Shown here piece after piece: positions 40,507 to 49,964 of a stretch of 64,000 bases of DNA. This stretch comes from Oceanisphaera psychrotolerans (GTDB lineage: Bacteria; Pseudomonadota; Gammaproteobacteria; Enterobacterales; Aeromonadaceae), in assembly GCF_001870485.1 (NCBI RefSeq), contig NZ_MDKE01000011.1, positions 186,001-250,000 on the forward strand. Direction: 5' to 3'. The first letter of the stretch is position 1; each line of letters starts with the position of its first letter. A program made the translations under genes and the position numbers. Below the pieces are notes generated by a model. That model ran no database searches. It had not been told where the DNA came from and was given only the letters and a program-made list of their open reading frames with translations.

Positions 40507-41949
40507 ATGTCTGATTCAGTATTTCGCAACTACATTGCCGGCGAGTGGGTGGAAGGTTCAAGCTCGATTGCCAACGTCAGCCCTTCCGACCTCAGCGATG
40601 TAATAGGTCACTACGCCCAGGCCGATGCCGCCCAGACCAAGGCCGCCATCGCCGCCGCCGTTAAGGGTCAGCTGGAGTGGCAGAAAAGCGGACTGGAGCA
40701 GCGTTACGCTGTGCTGATGGCCATCGGTGACGAACTGATCGCCCGCAAGGATGAGCTGGGTCGGCTGCTGGCCCGGGAAGAAGGCAAGACCCTGGCCGAG
40801 GGGGCCGGTGAAGTCTATCGTTCCGGTCAGTTCTTCCACTACTATGCCGCCGAAGTACTGCGCCAGATGGGCGAAACCGCCGACTCGGTACGCCCCGGTG
40901 TCGAAATCGAAACCCGCCGCGAGCCGGTCGGAGTGGTCGGCATCATCACCCCCTGGAACTTCCCGACCGCCACCGGCGCCTGGAAAATCGCCCCGGCCCT
41001 GGCCTTCGGCAATGCTATCGTATGGAAGCCGGCCAATCAGGTTCCCGCCTCCGCCTGGGCATTGACCGAAATCATCTCGCGCCAGAACCTGCCCGCCGGT
41101 ACCTTCAACCTGGTGATGGGTCCGGGTGCCGAGGTCGGTGATGTGCTGATCAACTCCCGTGATATCAATGCCCTGACCTTTACCGGCTCGCTGGAAACCG
41201 GTCGCAAGGTCGCCGCGGCCACCGCCGTCAACCTGGTCAAGTGCCAGCTGGAAATGGGCAGCAAGAACGCCCTGGTGGTGCTGGACGACGCCGACCTGGA
41301 CAACGCCGTCGAGTGCGCCGTGGGTGGCGCCTACGGCGGCACCGGCCAGAAATGTACCGCCTCTTCCCGCCTGATCGTCACCGAAGGCATCCACGACCGT
41401 TTCGTCGCCGCCGTGATCGAGCGGATGAAGAAGCTGGTGGTTGGTAACCCGCTGAAGGAAGGCGTGCACATCGGTGCCGTGGCCGATGCCCGCCAGATGG
41501 AGTCCAACCTGAAATACCTGGAACTGGCCAAGAGCGAAGGCGCCAAGCTGGTCTACGGCGGCGAAGTTCTCACCGAAGAGACCGAAGGCTACTACATGCA
41601 GCCGGCGCTGTTTGTCGACACCACCAACGACATGACCATCAACCGGGAAGAAGCCTTCGCCCCCATCGCCTGCGTCATCAAGGTGAAGGATTATGCCGAG
41701 GCCCTGGCCACCCTGAACGACACCAACTTCGGCCTGACCGGCGGCATCTGCACCGAGTCGCTGAAGTACGCCACCGACTTCAAACGCAATGCCAAGACCG
41801 GCTGTGTGATGGTCAACCTGCCGACGGCCGGTACCGATTATCACGTGCCGTTCGGCGGTCGCAAGGATTCCAGCTTCGGCCCTCGTGAACAGGGTACCTA
41901 CGCCAGGGAATTCTACACCGTCGTGAAAACCACCTACATCCGCGCGTAA
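40507..41949 (+). CDS. NAD(P)-dependent aldehyde dehydrogenase
   Basis: 480 residues from MSDSVFRNYIAGEWVEG, with AGGAG upstream. Seen: ITPWNFPTA, WKPANQVPASA, active-site Glu in LEMGSKNALVVLDDAD (about 250), catalytic Cys in GGTGQKCTASSRLIV (about 285), and the C-terminal VNLPTAGTDYHVPFGGRK. That last motif resembles alpha-ketoglutaric semialdehyde dehydrogenases (YcbD type), so a dicarboxylic semialdehyde is a reasonable but unproven substrate. First gene of a dehydrogenase-dipeptidase-BCCT unit. Confidence 0.9.
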   Translation: MSDSVFRNYIAGEWVEGSSSIANVSPSDLSDVIGHYAQADAAQTKAAIAAAVKGQLEWQKSGLEQRYAVLMAIGDELIARKDELGRLLAREEGKTLAEGAGEVYRSGQFFHYYAAEVLRQMGETADSVRPGVEIETRREPVGVVGIITPWNFPTATGAWKIAPALAFGNAIVWKPANQVPASAWALTEIISRQNLPAGTFNLVMGPGAEVGDVLINSRDINALTFTGSLETGRKVAAATAVNLVKCQLEMGSKNALVVLDDADLDNAVECAVGGAYGGTGQKCTASSRLIVTEGIHDRFVAAVIERMKKLVVGNPLKEGVHIGAVADARQMESNLKYLELAKSEGAKLVYGGEVLTEETEGYYMQPALFVDTTNDMTINREEAFAPIACVIKVKDYAEALATLNDTNFGLTGGICTESLKYATDFKRNAKTGCVMVNLPTAGTDYHVPFGGRKDSSFGPREQGTYAREFYTVVKTTYIRA

Positions 41950-41962
41950 CGGGGACGGGGCC

Positions 41963-42973
41963 ATGAGCAGAGAATTGCATAACGACATGATAGTGATCGA
42001 CGGTCTCCAGTATTCCAACTGGAGCCGGGAGATCTTCGAACAGCTGCGCGAGGGCGGGGTCACCATGGTGCACGCTACCATCGTCTATCACGAACAGATC
42101 CGTGAAACCCTGATGCGCGTTGCCGAGTGGAACCGCCAGTTCGAGCTGCACGGCGATCTCATCATGCCGATACGCAGCGCCGCCGATATTCGCCGCGCCA
42201 AGGCCGAAGGCAAGGTCGGCGTCATGTTCGGGGCGCAGAACTGCTCTCCCATCGAAGATGATATCGGCATGGTGGAGGTGATGCGTGATCTGAACCTGAT
42301 GATCATGCAGCTGACCTACAACAACCAGAGCCTGCTGGCCTGCGGTTGCTACGAGGCCGTCGACAGCGGTGTGACCCGCTTCGGCCGCCAGGTGATCAAG
42401 GAAATGAACCGGGTCGGCATGGTGGTGGACATGAGCCACAGCGCCGAGCGCAGCACCCTGGAGGCAATTGAGATTTCCGAACGCCCCATCGTGATCTCGC
42501 ACGCCAACCCGCTGAGCTTCCACGATGCCAAGCGCAACAAGTCGGACACCGTGCTGAAGGCGCTGGCCGAATCCGGTGGCCTGCTGGGCTTCAGCGCCTA
42601 TCCCTTCCATCTCAAAAATGGCCCCGACTGCACCCTGGAAGAATACTGCGACATGATTGCCAACACCGCAGACCTGATGGGCGTCGACCGACTGGGCATC
42701 GGCACCGATCTGTGCCAGAACCAGCCGCTGTCGGTACTGGAGTGGATGCGTAACGGTCGCTGGTCCAAGTCCATGGATTACGGCGAAGGTTCCAAGTCCA
42801 ATGCCGACTGGCCCCGTCCGCTGTCCTGGTTCCGTGACAGCCGCGACTTCCCCAACCTGACCCGGGGTCTGCTGGCCCGGGGCTTCAGCCAGGAAGAGGT
42901 GGCCAAGATCATGGGCCTGAACTGGCTCAACTTTCTGGATGAGGCCCTGCAGCCGCAATCCGCCAATCGTTAA
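41963..42973 (+). CDS. M19 (renal dipeptidase-like) metallopeptidase
   Basis: 336 residues. Zinc amidohydrolase fold of the membrane-dipeptidase family. Seen: N-terminal MIVIDGLQYSNW (replacing the usual DGHND metal motif), QLTYNNQSLLACGC, VVDMSHSAERSTLEAIE, VISHANPLSFHDAKRN and GIGTDLC. The unusual first metal motif suggests a specialised subgroup; similar M19 proteins occur in methylated-amine catabolism loci. It lies 13 bases after the dehydrogenase stop. Confidence 0.85.
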   Translation: MSRELHNDMIVIDGLQYSNWSREIFEQLREGGVTMVHATIVYHEQIRETLMRVAEWNRQFELHGDLIMPIRSAADIRRAKAEGKVGVMFGAQNCSPIEDDIGMVEVMRDLNLMIMQLTYNNQSLLACGCYEAVDSGVTRFGRQVIKEMNRVGMVVDMSHSAERSTLEAIEISERPIVISHANPLSFHDAKRNKSDTVLKALAESGGLLGFSAYPFHLKNGPDCTLEEYCDMIANTADLMGVDRLGIGTDLCQNQPLSVLEWMRNGRWSKSMDYGEGSKSNADWPRPLSWFRDSRDFPNLTRGLLARGFSQEEVAKIMGLNWLNFLDEALQPQSANR

Positions 42974-43029
42974 GGATAACAGGGGGACCCTCGTCCCCCT
43001 TTGCATGATGTTCCACTATGGAGGCGAAC

Positions 43030-44592
43030 ATGAGCAACAAAACAGAGGCTACCCTGGCCATGAATAAGGATATCAACGCCAAGCCCACCTTCTTCAGCAG
43101 TCTCGATGTGCCGGTATTCCTGATCAGTGGCGGTGCCCTGCTGCTGTTCGTTATCGCGGCGATGTACGATATCGAGCTGGTTTCCGCCTGGGTCAACAGT
43201 GCCTTTGCGGTGTCCACCAAGTTGTTTGGTGCCTACTGGCAGGTGTTACTGCTGCTGACCTTCCTGATCGGTCTGGCCATGGCCATCGGTCCTGGCGGCA
43301 ACGTGCGCCTGGGCAACCTGAGCAAGCCCGAGATGTCCACCTTCCAGTGGATGTCGATCATCATGTGTACCCTGCTGGCCGGAGGGGGCGTGTTCTGGGC
43401 CGCCGCCGAGCCCATGGCGCACTTCATGTCGCCACCGCCCATGTATGCCGGCGAGACCGACAAGATGAACATGGCCATCAATGCCATGGCCCAGAGCTTC
43501 ATGCACTGGGGCTTTCTGGCCTGGGCCATTCTCGGCAGCCTGACCGGGGTGGTGTTCATGCACCTGCACTACGACAAGGGACTGCCGCTCAAGCCGCGTA
43601 CCCTGTTGTATCCGGTGTTTGGCGACAGGGTGATGAAAGGCTGGCTCGGCTCCCTGGTCGATGCCTGTTGCGTACTGGCGGTGGTTGCCGGTACCGTGGG
43701 GCCCATCGGCTTTCTGGGGTTACAGGTCAGCTTCGGCCTGGAAAAACTGTTCGGCATTCCCGATGTCTACAGCACCCAGGTCGCCATACTGGTAGGCCTG
43801 ATCTGCATCTACACCATTTCGGCGGTGAGCGGCGTGACCCGCGGCATTCAGATACTGAGCAACATCAATGTGGTGCTGGCCGCCTTTTTGATGCTGTTTA
43901 TTTTTCTGTTCGGACCGACCGCCTTTATCGTCAATACCTACCTGCATGCCTTTGGTCTCTACCTGAACAACTTCATTCCGATGGCGACCTTCCGCGCCGA
44001 CCCGGCCTGGCTGGACTGGTGGACCGTGTTCTTCTGGGGCTGGTTCCTGGGCTATGGTCCACTGATGGCGATGTTTGTGGCACGTATTTCCCGCGGCCGC
44101 ACCGTGCGCCAGGTGATACTGCTGATTTCCATCATAGCGCCCATGATCACCTGCTTCTGGTTCACCATCATGGGGGGCAGCGGCCTGGCTTTCGAGCTGG
44201 CCAATCCCGGCAGCGTCTCCGGTCCCTTCACCGGTTTCAACCTGCCCGCCGCCCTGCTGGCGATCACCGAGCAACTGCCGCTGGGCTTTATCATCTCGGT
44301 GCTGTTCCTGGTACTGACCACCATCTTCGTCGCCACCACCGGTGACTCCATGACCTATGCGGTGTCCATGGTCATGACCGGCACCGACCATCCCCACGCC
44401 GGTGTGCGGGTGTTCTGGGGCGTCATGATGGGGGTGGTGGCCGCCATCCTGATTTCCATCGGCTCCGGCGGTATCACCGCCCTGCAGTCCTTCATCGTGG
44501 TCACGGCGGTACCGGTGTCACTGGTGCTGCTGCCCACCCTGTGGACGGCGCCGCAAATCATCAAAAAAATGGCAGTGGAACAGGGGTTGTAA
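43030..44592 (+). CDS. BCCT-family betaine/choline/carnitine-type transporter
   Basis: 520 residues with 12 expected membrane segments. The ATG at 43030 is chosen because GGAGG lies 6 bases upstream; an ATG 12 bases earlier overlaps it. Seen: GPGGNVRLG, FWAAAEPMAHFMSPP, FMHWGFLAWAILG and the family signature WWTVFFWGWFLGYGPLMAMF-VARISRGRTVRQ. The substrate is probably a quaternary ammonium or sulfonium compound; the residues do not tell which. Third gene of the unit. Confidence 0.92.
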   Translation: MSNKTEATLAMNKDINAKPTFFSSLDVPVFLISGGALLLFVIAAMYDIELVSAWVNSAFAVSTKLFGAYWQVLLLLTFLIGLAMAIGPGGNVRLGNLSKPEMSTFQWMSIIMCTLLAGGGVFWAAAEPMAHFMSPPPMYAGETDKMNMAINAMAQSFMHWGFLAWAILGSLTGVVFMHLHYDKGLPLKPRTLLYPVFGDRVMKGWLGSLVDACCVLAVVAGTVGPIGFLGLQVSFGLEKLFGIPDVYSTQVAILVGLICIYTISAVSGVTRGIQILSNINVVLAAFLMLFIFLFGPTAFIVNTYLHAFGLYLNNFIPMATFRADPAWLDWWTVFFWGWFLGYGPLMAMFVARISRGRTVRQVILLISIIAPMITCFWFTIMGGSGLAFELANPGSVSGPFTGFNLPAALLAITEQLPLGFIISVLFLVLTTIFVATTGDSMTYAVSMVMTGTDHPHAGVRVFWGVMMGVVAAILISIGSGGITALQSFIVVTAVPVSLVLLPTLWTAPQIIKKMAVEQGL

Positions 44593-44602
44593 GCCGCCGC
44601 CG

Positions 44603-44658
44603 GCACCGGGCATTGCCCGGTGCAATTTCTTTTGAGCGGCAGTCGCCGCTCTTTTTTT
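44603..44658 (+). terminator. Double hairpin terminator after the BCCT gene
   Basis: GCACCGGGC-ATT-GCCCGGTGC at 44603-44623 and then GAGCGGC-AGTC-GCCGCTC followed by seven T at 44634-44658, upstream of the RidA gene. Confidence 0.8.
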
Positions 44659-44684
44659 CACCGTATCAAGCAGAGGAACCCTCG

Positions 44685-45059
44685 ATGAAAACAGCCGTCA
44701 AAACCGAACTCTTCGCCTCCAAGGCACCGCTGGAATGGGCCGTCATGGCCAACGGCCAGTTCTATACCGCCCAGATCCCCATCGATGCCGAAGGCAAGGT
44801 AGTCGATGGCGGCATCGAAGCCCAGGCCCGCCAGACAATGGACAACTTCAAGCACACGGTAGAAGCGGCCGGCCTGACCATGGCGGACGTGACCCAGGTG
44901 CTGATCTACGTCACCGCCCGCGACCAGTTGCCGGTGTTCAACAAGGTCTATGCCGACTACTTCGAGGCCCCCTACCCCAACCGCGCGGCGATGATTGTCG
45001 CCGGCCTGGCCCGGGAAGAAATGCTCTGCGAAATCGTGGCCTACGCCGCCCAGCCCTAA
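44685..45059 (+). CDS. RidA-family enamine/imine deaminase
   Basis: 124 residues from MKTAVKTELFASKAPLEWAV, with AGAGGAA upstream. RidA (YjgF/UK114) proteins hydrolyse reactive 2-aminoacrylate-type enamines. Seen: FYTAQIPIDAEGKVVDGG, VEAAGLTMADVTQVLIYVT, and the catalytic-type Arg and Glu in PNRAAMIVAGL and CEIVAYA. The terminator upstream means it is expressed by readthrough or its own promoter. Its presence hints that the locus pathway releases an enamine or imine (inference). Confidence 0.88.
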   Translation: MKTAVKTELFASKAPLEWAVMANGQFYTAQIPIDAEGKVVDGGIEAQARQTMDNFKHTVEAAGLTMADVTQVLIYVTARDQLPVFNKVYADYFEAPYPNRAAMIVAGLAREEMLCEIVAYAAQP

Positions 45060-45107
45060 GTTCTATGATGAAATTATCTGCGTAATTCTCCCTGCCATCA
45101 TAGCTGT

Positions 45108-45127
45108 AGCCTGGCGTTAGCCAGGCT
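45108..45127 (+). terminator. Hairpin after the RidA gene
   Basis: AGCCTGGC-GTTA-GCCAGGCT, a perfect 8-bp stem without a T-run. Confidence 0.4.
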
Positions 45128-45189
45128 CATAGTCAGGACCTTAAGCGCTACGCTAAGGGCATGTAATATTTACCTTGCTTGCACTGCTT

Positions 45190-45583
45190 TCACTCATCTT
45201 CACAGAAGACCTTCTGGCCGGTGGCATCGATAACTAGGTGCGTCACGGCTCCTCGGCTGGGTAACCGATACTTGATGTCCACGGTCTTGACCCACTTGCT
45301 GATACTACTGTAACCGGGCGAGATCAGCGGCACATCCATCAGCTGGAAAATAGAGTTGATGAAGCCCTCCAGCGCCCGCAGTGGCAGACCAAAGTTAGGC
45401 TTTGAGCATTAATGCGATTTCGTTGGCGCTGTAGTGAAAGCCGTAGCCACGGCCGCAATGATGCTGATCGCAACATCATTGCTGGATGGCTTACTCATCA
45501 ATTCAGAAAGTCAGTGAGCCACGATTTACCAAAGCCCGGTTGTACAGCCACCAGTTACTGATGTTGGGCCGTGCCTTGCCCAT
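45190..45583 (-). pseudogene. IS5-family (IS903-group) transposase remnant
   Basis: The reading frame beginning MGKARPNISNWWLYNRALVN at 45583 has an in-frame stop soon after (GSLTF-stop-IDE). A later segment in another frame reads LPLRALEGFINSIFQLMDVP, ISPGYSSISKWVKTVDIKY and HLVIDATGQKVFCEDE before a stop at 45190. These are N-terminal and first catalytic-Asp parts of IS903-type transposases. The C-terminal half is missing. It marks the left edge of the AT-rich island. Confidence 0.8.
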
Positions 45584-45604
45584 CCCCCTGCTTCTGAGTG
45601 CGTT

Positions 45605-45753
45605 CGAAATTGTCAACCATTGAGGTTATGTGAAAAATTTTCTCAAAAAAATGGTTTAATTAGAGCACTATTATCAGCCTAAAAGAAATAATATCGAAGC
45701 ATATTCAATCCACTCTCGATTTGGAGATTTATATGCACTGGCATAGTAGACTC
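45605..45753. repeat. 149-bp duplicated lrp/PLP-gene intergenic region, left copy
   Basis: Aligns without gaps to 53273-53421. In this copy the PLP gene start is intact (ATG at 45733), whereas the divergent lrp start codon is mutated to ATA (45627-45629) and lrp is cut off after about ten codons. Confidence 0.85.
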
Positions 45754-46947
45754 GTTCAACCACAAACTTTGGCAGCGCCAGGGTTTGAATCTTTAGCCAC
45801 ACCAACTTACCGCGGTTCAACCGTAGTATTCAAAAGACAAGCGGATGTGGTAGATGATTGGAAACAGGCTGAAAATGGTTATAGCTACGGTCTGTATGGT
45901 ACACCAACGGCTCTGGAATTATCGGGACGTATTGCGCAGTTAGAAGGTGCGTTACACAGTTTTGTCGTGCCAGGCGGGCAAGCCGCTATCGCCCTCGTGT
46001 ATTTTGCTATGTGTAAAGCGGGTAGTCACGCCTTGGTTCCTTATAACGCTTATGGTCCAAATAAAGAAATGGCCCAAGGGTTACTCAAAAATTTGGGTGT
46101 CGACGTTGAGCCATATGATCCTCTTATTGGCGCAGGTATTTCGGATCTTATTCGTGAAAACACCACCCTAATCTGGGTAGAGAGCCCAGGCTCCGTAACG
46201 ATGGAAATCCAAGATATTCCTGCTATTTGTAAAGCGGCTCATGAAAGAGACATTATGGTTGCTTTGGATAATACCTACGCTGCGGGTGTGTTGTTTGATG
46301 CCTTCGGTCATGGGGTTGATATCAGCATGCAGGCGTTAACAAAATACGTTGGCGGTCACAGCGACCTTTTGCTTGGAACGGTATCGGTAAACAATGAGTC
46401 TCTAAAAGCGAAAGTGGGTATTACATACAAGCAACTTGGTTTAGCCGTTTCTCCTGATGATTGTAGCCTTGCTCTAAGAGGTCTACAAACCCTTGGTATT
46501 CGTCTGACGCATCTGGAAGCATCAACCCTTGAAGTCGCTGAATGGTTAACCAAGCAAAAAGAGATTGCTCAGGTACTTCATCCCGCCTTCCCATCATGCC
46601 CAGGTCATGACTTATGGAAGCGTGATTTCATAGGCTCTAGTAGCGTTTTTTCTTTCCTATTTACGGAAGAATTCACGGCGCAGCAAGTTGAACAATTCAT
46701 CGATACGTTAGAACTTTTCAAAATTGGGATGAGTTGGGGGGGTGTAACTAGTTTGGCGTTGGTTTATCCAAACATCGATCGTCCAGGTAAAGACTACGCG
46801 GGTCGACTAGTGCGCCTCAATATCGGCTTAGAACACCCAGCAGAGCTGATTAAAGATCTTGAACGCGCGATTCAAGCTATCTCTCAATCAGGGGTGACGC
46901 ATCAGAGATCTAAAAACGTACCACTCGATAGAGTGGCATTGGAATAA
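45733..46947 (+). CDS. Cys/Met-metabolism PLP-dependent enzyme (cystathionine lyase-like)
   Basis: 404 residues from MHWHSRLVQPQTLAAPGFES; GGAG lies 7 bases upstream. Fold-type I PLP enzyme. Seen: TPTYRGSTVVFK, YSYGLYGTPTALELSGRIAQ, VPGGQAAIALVYFA, VALDNTYAAG, PLP lysine in QALTKYVGGHSDLLLG (about 213), and SWGGVTSLALVYP. Closest in pattern to MetC-type beta-lyases. AT-rich codon use unlike the flanking host genes. A truncated second copy of its first codons lies at 53401-53421. Confidence 0.85.
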   Translation: MHWHSRLVQPQTLAAPGFESLATPTYRGSTVVFKRQADVVDDWKQAENGYSYGLYGTPTALELSGRIAQLEGALHSFVVPGGQAAIALVYFAMCKAGSHALVPYNAYGPNKEMAQGLLKNLGVDVEPYDPLIGAGISDLIRENTTLIWVESPGSVTMEIQDIPAICKAAHERDIMVALDNTYAAGVLFDAFGHGVDISMQALTKYVGGHSDLLLGTVSVNNESLKAKVGITYKQLGLAVSPDDCSLALRGLQTLGIRLTHLEASTLEVAEWLTKQKEIAQVLHPAFPSCPGHDLWKRDFIGSSSVFSFLFTEEFTAQQVEQFIDTLELFKIGMSWGGVTSLALVYPNIDRPGKDYAGRLVRLNIGLEHPAELIKDLERAIQAISQSGVTHQRSKNVPLDRVALE

Positions 46948-47099
46948 ATAATTACGTGATCTATTTGAGGCTGTACAGTTTGATCGATTCTATTTGACCC
47001 TGATGAATTAATGAGCGACAAGAGGCTAAAAACAAGCCCTAACTATTCATAAAACGAACATGCTTCGGCCCAGAACTCTCAATAATAATAAATAGCTAA

Positions 47100-47128
47100 G
47101 ACGAAATTGGGCTAAACCCAATTTCGTC
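47100..47128. promoter_or_regulatory. Perfect hairpin upstream of the M24 gene
   Basis: GACGAAATTGGG-CTAAA-CCCAATTTCGTC, a 12-bp perfect stem about 57 bases before the start at 47185. It has no T-run after it; it could be a terminator of the PLP gene or an operator/leader structure. Confidence 0.45.
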
Positions 47129-47184
47129 AGGAAAATAAAATAATAGAAACAACATTCAACAATTGAAAATGGAAGGTAGACATA

Positions 47185-48348
47185 ATGACAATTCCTAGTC
47201 GTGGTTTTAACCAACAAGAGTTTGAGCAGCGCACCATTCGGGCTCAAAAAGTGATGCACGACATGAAGCTCGATGCAATGATCTTCACAACTGAACCAAA
47301 CGTTCGCTACTTCACCGGTTTCCATTCGCAATTTTGGCAGAGCCCAACACGCCCTTGGTTTGTTGTTGTTCCAGCTGAAGGAAAACCGATAGCGATTATT
47401 CCTGAGATTGGAGCGAAGGGAATGTCGCAAACATGGATCGATACCGTTATTACCTGGCCTGCCCCACGTCCTGAAGATGATGGCATTAGCCTTGTTGCCA
47501 ACACCTTGAATACATTGCCAAACCGTCATGGCAGGGTTGGAGCCACTCTAGGGATCGAATCTCATCTTCGTATGCCAGTTAATAACTATTTAAAATTGAC
47601 CACAATGGTGAACAAGGTGTTTGTTGATATTGCGTTGGCGATACATGAACTTCGACAAATAAAGTCGGCTGCTGAAATAGCGAAAACTCGTGAAGCTTGC
47701 CGCATCACCAACGTTGGCTTCAAGCGTATTCCAGAGTATGCCCGCGTGGGCATGACTGAACGTCAAATCTGTAAACAGTTCGGTATAGATATGCTGCAAG
47801 AGGGAGCTGATGCGTGTCCATTTATTATTGCGGGCTCGGGTCCTGACGCGTACGACGATATTTTAATGGGACCAACAGACCGTATCATTGAACAAGGCGA
47901 TGTATTACTAATTGATACAGGCGCGGTATGGGATGGTTACTTCTCTGATTTCGATCGTAATTGGGCATTTGGCAAGGCCAGTGAGCAAACGAAAGCAGCT
48001 TATCGTGCGACTTATGAAGCTACCACGAAAGGCTTTGAAGCTGCCCGGCCTGGTGCAACTACTACTGACATCTATAACGCAATGTGGAAAGTTCTAGAAG
48101 CCAACGGTGCACTGGGTAATGACATCGGTCGAGTTGGTCATGGCCTGGGTATGGAGCTAACTGAGCGTCCATCTAATACATCGACAGACAATACAGTACT
48201 GAAACCGGGTATGGTGATGACACTAGAGCCGGGGATGGTCTATGCAAAGGGAAAAACAATGTTGCACGAAGAGAACATTGTGATCACAGAAGAGGGGGCT
48301 GAATGGCTGTCTGAACGTGCGGAGCCAGAACTTATCATCATAGACTAA
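47185..48348 (+). CDS. M24-family (Xaa-Pro peptidase / ectoine hydrolase-like) hydrolase
   Basis: 387 residues from MTIPSRGFNQQEFEQRTIRA, with GGAAGG upstream. Creatinase-fold N-domain (AMIFTTEPNVRYFTGFHSQF) and pita-bread C-domain. Metal-ligand motifs seen: LIDTGAVWDGYFSDFDRNW (two Asp), GRVGHGLGMELTERPS (His), TLEPGMVYAKG (Glu) and HEENIVITEEG (Glu). EutD/DoeA ectoine hydrolases belong to the same family, and the neighbouring EutA-like and Lrp genes make a similar role plausible, though the sequence is not obviously DoeA. A decayed partial copy lies at 49965-50364. Confidence 0.82.
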   Translation: MTIPSRGFNQQEFEQRTIRAQKVMHDMKLDAMIFTTEPNVRYFTGFHSQFWQSPTRPWFVVVPAEGKPIAIIPEIGAKGMSQTWIDTVITWPAPRPEDDGISLVANTLNTLPNRHGRVGATLGIESHLRMPVNNYLKLTTMVNKVFVDIALAIHELRQIKSAAEIAKTREACRITNVGFKRIPEYARVGMTERQICKQFGIDMLQEGADACPFIIAGSGPDAYDDILMGPTDRIIEQGDVLLIDTGAVWDGYFSDFDRNWAFGKASEQTKAAYRATYEATTKGFEAARPGATTTDIYNAMWKVLEANGALGNDIGRVGHGLGMELTERPSNTSTDNTVLKPGMVMTLEPGMVYAKGKTMLHEENIVITEEGAEWLSERAEPELIIID

Positions 48349-48407
48349 TCGCACTGAATGATGAACTGGATTTTATCTAAACAGAAAAAACAAGAAAGGA
48401 TGCTAAT

Positions 48408-48482
48408 ATGAACTTCGATCGATATTATAAAGTTGTATGGGAAGAACTATACCCACTAATCCTTCCTAAGGGAGGAAAGTAA
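48408..48482 (+). pseudogene. Short open frame, probable remnant of a EutA-like 5' end
   Basis: 24 codons, MNFDRYYKVVWEELYPLILP. The upstream context GGATGCTAATATGAA is the same as that of the EutA-like gene at 50424 (MNLEKFNEFEVK), and the sequence before it matches that gene's upstream side. I read it as the stub of a duplicated EutA-like gene. It could alternatively be a translated leader; its end provides GGGAGGAAAG for the permease start. Confidence 0.45.
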
Positions 48483-48483
48483 A

Positions 48484-49879
48484 ATGTCAGATTCAAAAAA
48501 TAAAAATCACACTGTTCTTGGAAAATGGACTCTTTTGGCCATGGGGATCGGCATTACTGTCGGTGCCGGACTGTTTTCACTTATCGGTGCGGGCATTGGT
48601 TTAACTGGACATGCTTTGTGGCTAGCTTTTGGCATCGCCATTGTGTTCGGCATCTTCTATAACATCCCTATGTTATTTGCGAGTGGTGCGCTTATTTTGG
48701 ATGGCGGGCCTTATGCCCTTATCAGTAGAATACTCGGAAAAAAATATGCAGGTATGTATGTTGTAAGTTTTTTCCTATACTTTCCTACTGTTGCTATTTA
48801 TGCTCTGGCACTAGGGTTTTACATAAACTCTTTGCTTCCTACTGTCACTCCATCAGCGGGAGCCATCGCAGGTTTAACGGTCTTCTACATCGTGAACTTG
48901 TTTGGCCTAGATACTCTATCTAGATTCCAGAACATGATGACGACCTTGCTTATGGTTGGTATCGCAACATTTATTTTAATTGGTTTTGGGCAAGTGGATT
49001 TTGCTCTTCTTTCCCCAGAAGCTAACCCAGACTTTGCATCGCAAGGTAATATGGGAATTTTTTAAAGCGGCCTGCTTGCTCTCCTTTGCTACGTACTGTC
49101 AATACTATTTGATGTATTTTAGCAAATACGCCGCACGCCCCAAAAAAGATATCCCATTTGGAATGATAGGCACAACAATTGCAATTATCTTTATTTACCT
49201 TGGGGTTTCGGTCGTAGCTTCTGGCATTCTTCCAATTGATCAAGTAGCTAATCAACCTCTAACACTTGTTGCTCGTGAAATTCTTTCAGCTCCAATCTTC
49301 GTGTTCTTTATGGTTTGTGGGCCATTTATGGCACTGACAACGACAATTAATAGTGTTTACGCATCTTATGTACAACCTATCCAGGCTGCTACACATGATG
49401 GATGGTTCCCAAAAAGCTTCGCTGTTACAAACAAAAGAGGTAGCCCTTGGAAAATTTTAACGCTTTGCTGGCTTGCTTCCATGTTACCGATCCTTCTTGG
49501 TTGGGACATAAGCACCATTGCAAACACTTATATTCTTACTGACATTTGTATTGGTATCTTCATGATGGTGGCAATAGCAATGCTACCTAAGAAGTTTCCA
49601 GATGCTTGGGCAACAAGAGAGTTTGGTCAGAGTGTCCCTTTGTGGGTATTTTATACGTTCGTAGGTCTCGCCGGTGTCGTTCAAGGCATACTTATATACA
49701 ACTCTGTAACCTCTATCAAGTTGTACATTGTGGTTGTAACTGCAGTAGCGTTTACTATCGGAATCATCTATGCAATTAAAAAAGATAAGGAAGTAAACCT
49801 AGAAAGTTCAAATGGTGAACAGTATCTCGAACCTGGTCTTGAAACAACTTCCGATTCTCTAGCAGATAACCTGAGGTAG
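48484..49879 (+). pseudogene. APC-family amino-acid permease, interrupted by one frameshift
   Basis: Starts MSDSKNKNHTVLGKWTLLAM with AAGGGAGG just upstream. About 12 membrane segments in total; MGIGITVGAGLFSLIGAGIG is the APC segment-1 motif. The first frame ends at 49065 in a run of six T (49058-49063). Removing one T gives NMGIFKAACLLSFATYCQYY and an open frame to 49879 that includes YFSKYAARPKKDIPFGMIGT, the typical segment 6-7 loop. Either a genuine frameshift or a homopolymer error. Likely importer of the island pathway's substrate. Confidence 0.8.
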
Positions 49880-49964
49880 TTCTTCACAGAACGATGTACT
49901 CTGGCTTTCTGTTTTAGTTGAGGTAAGCTGGATTCACTCCTGAAGTTGGAGTGCATGTAATATT

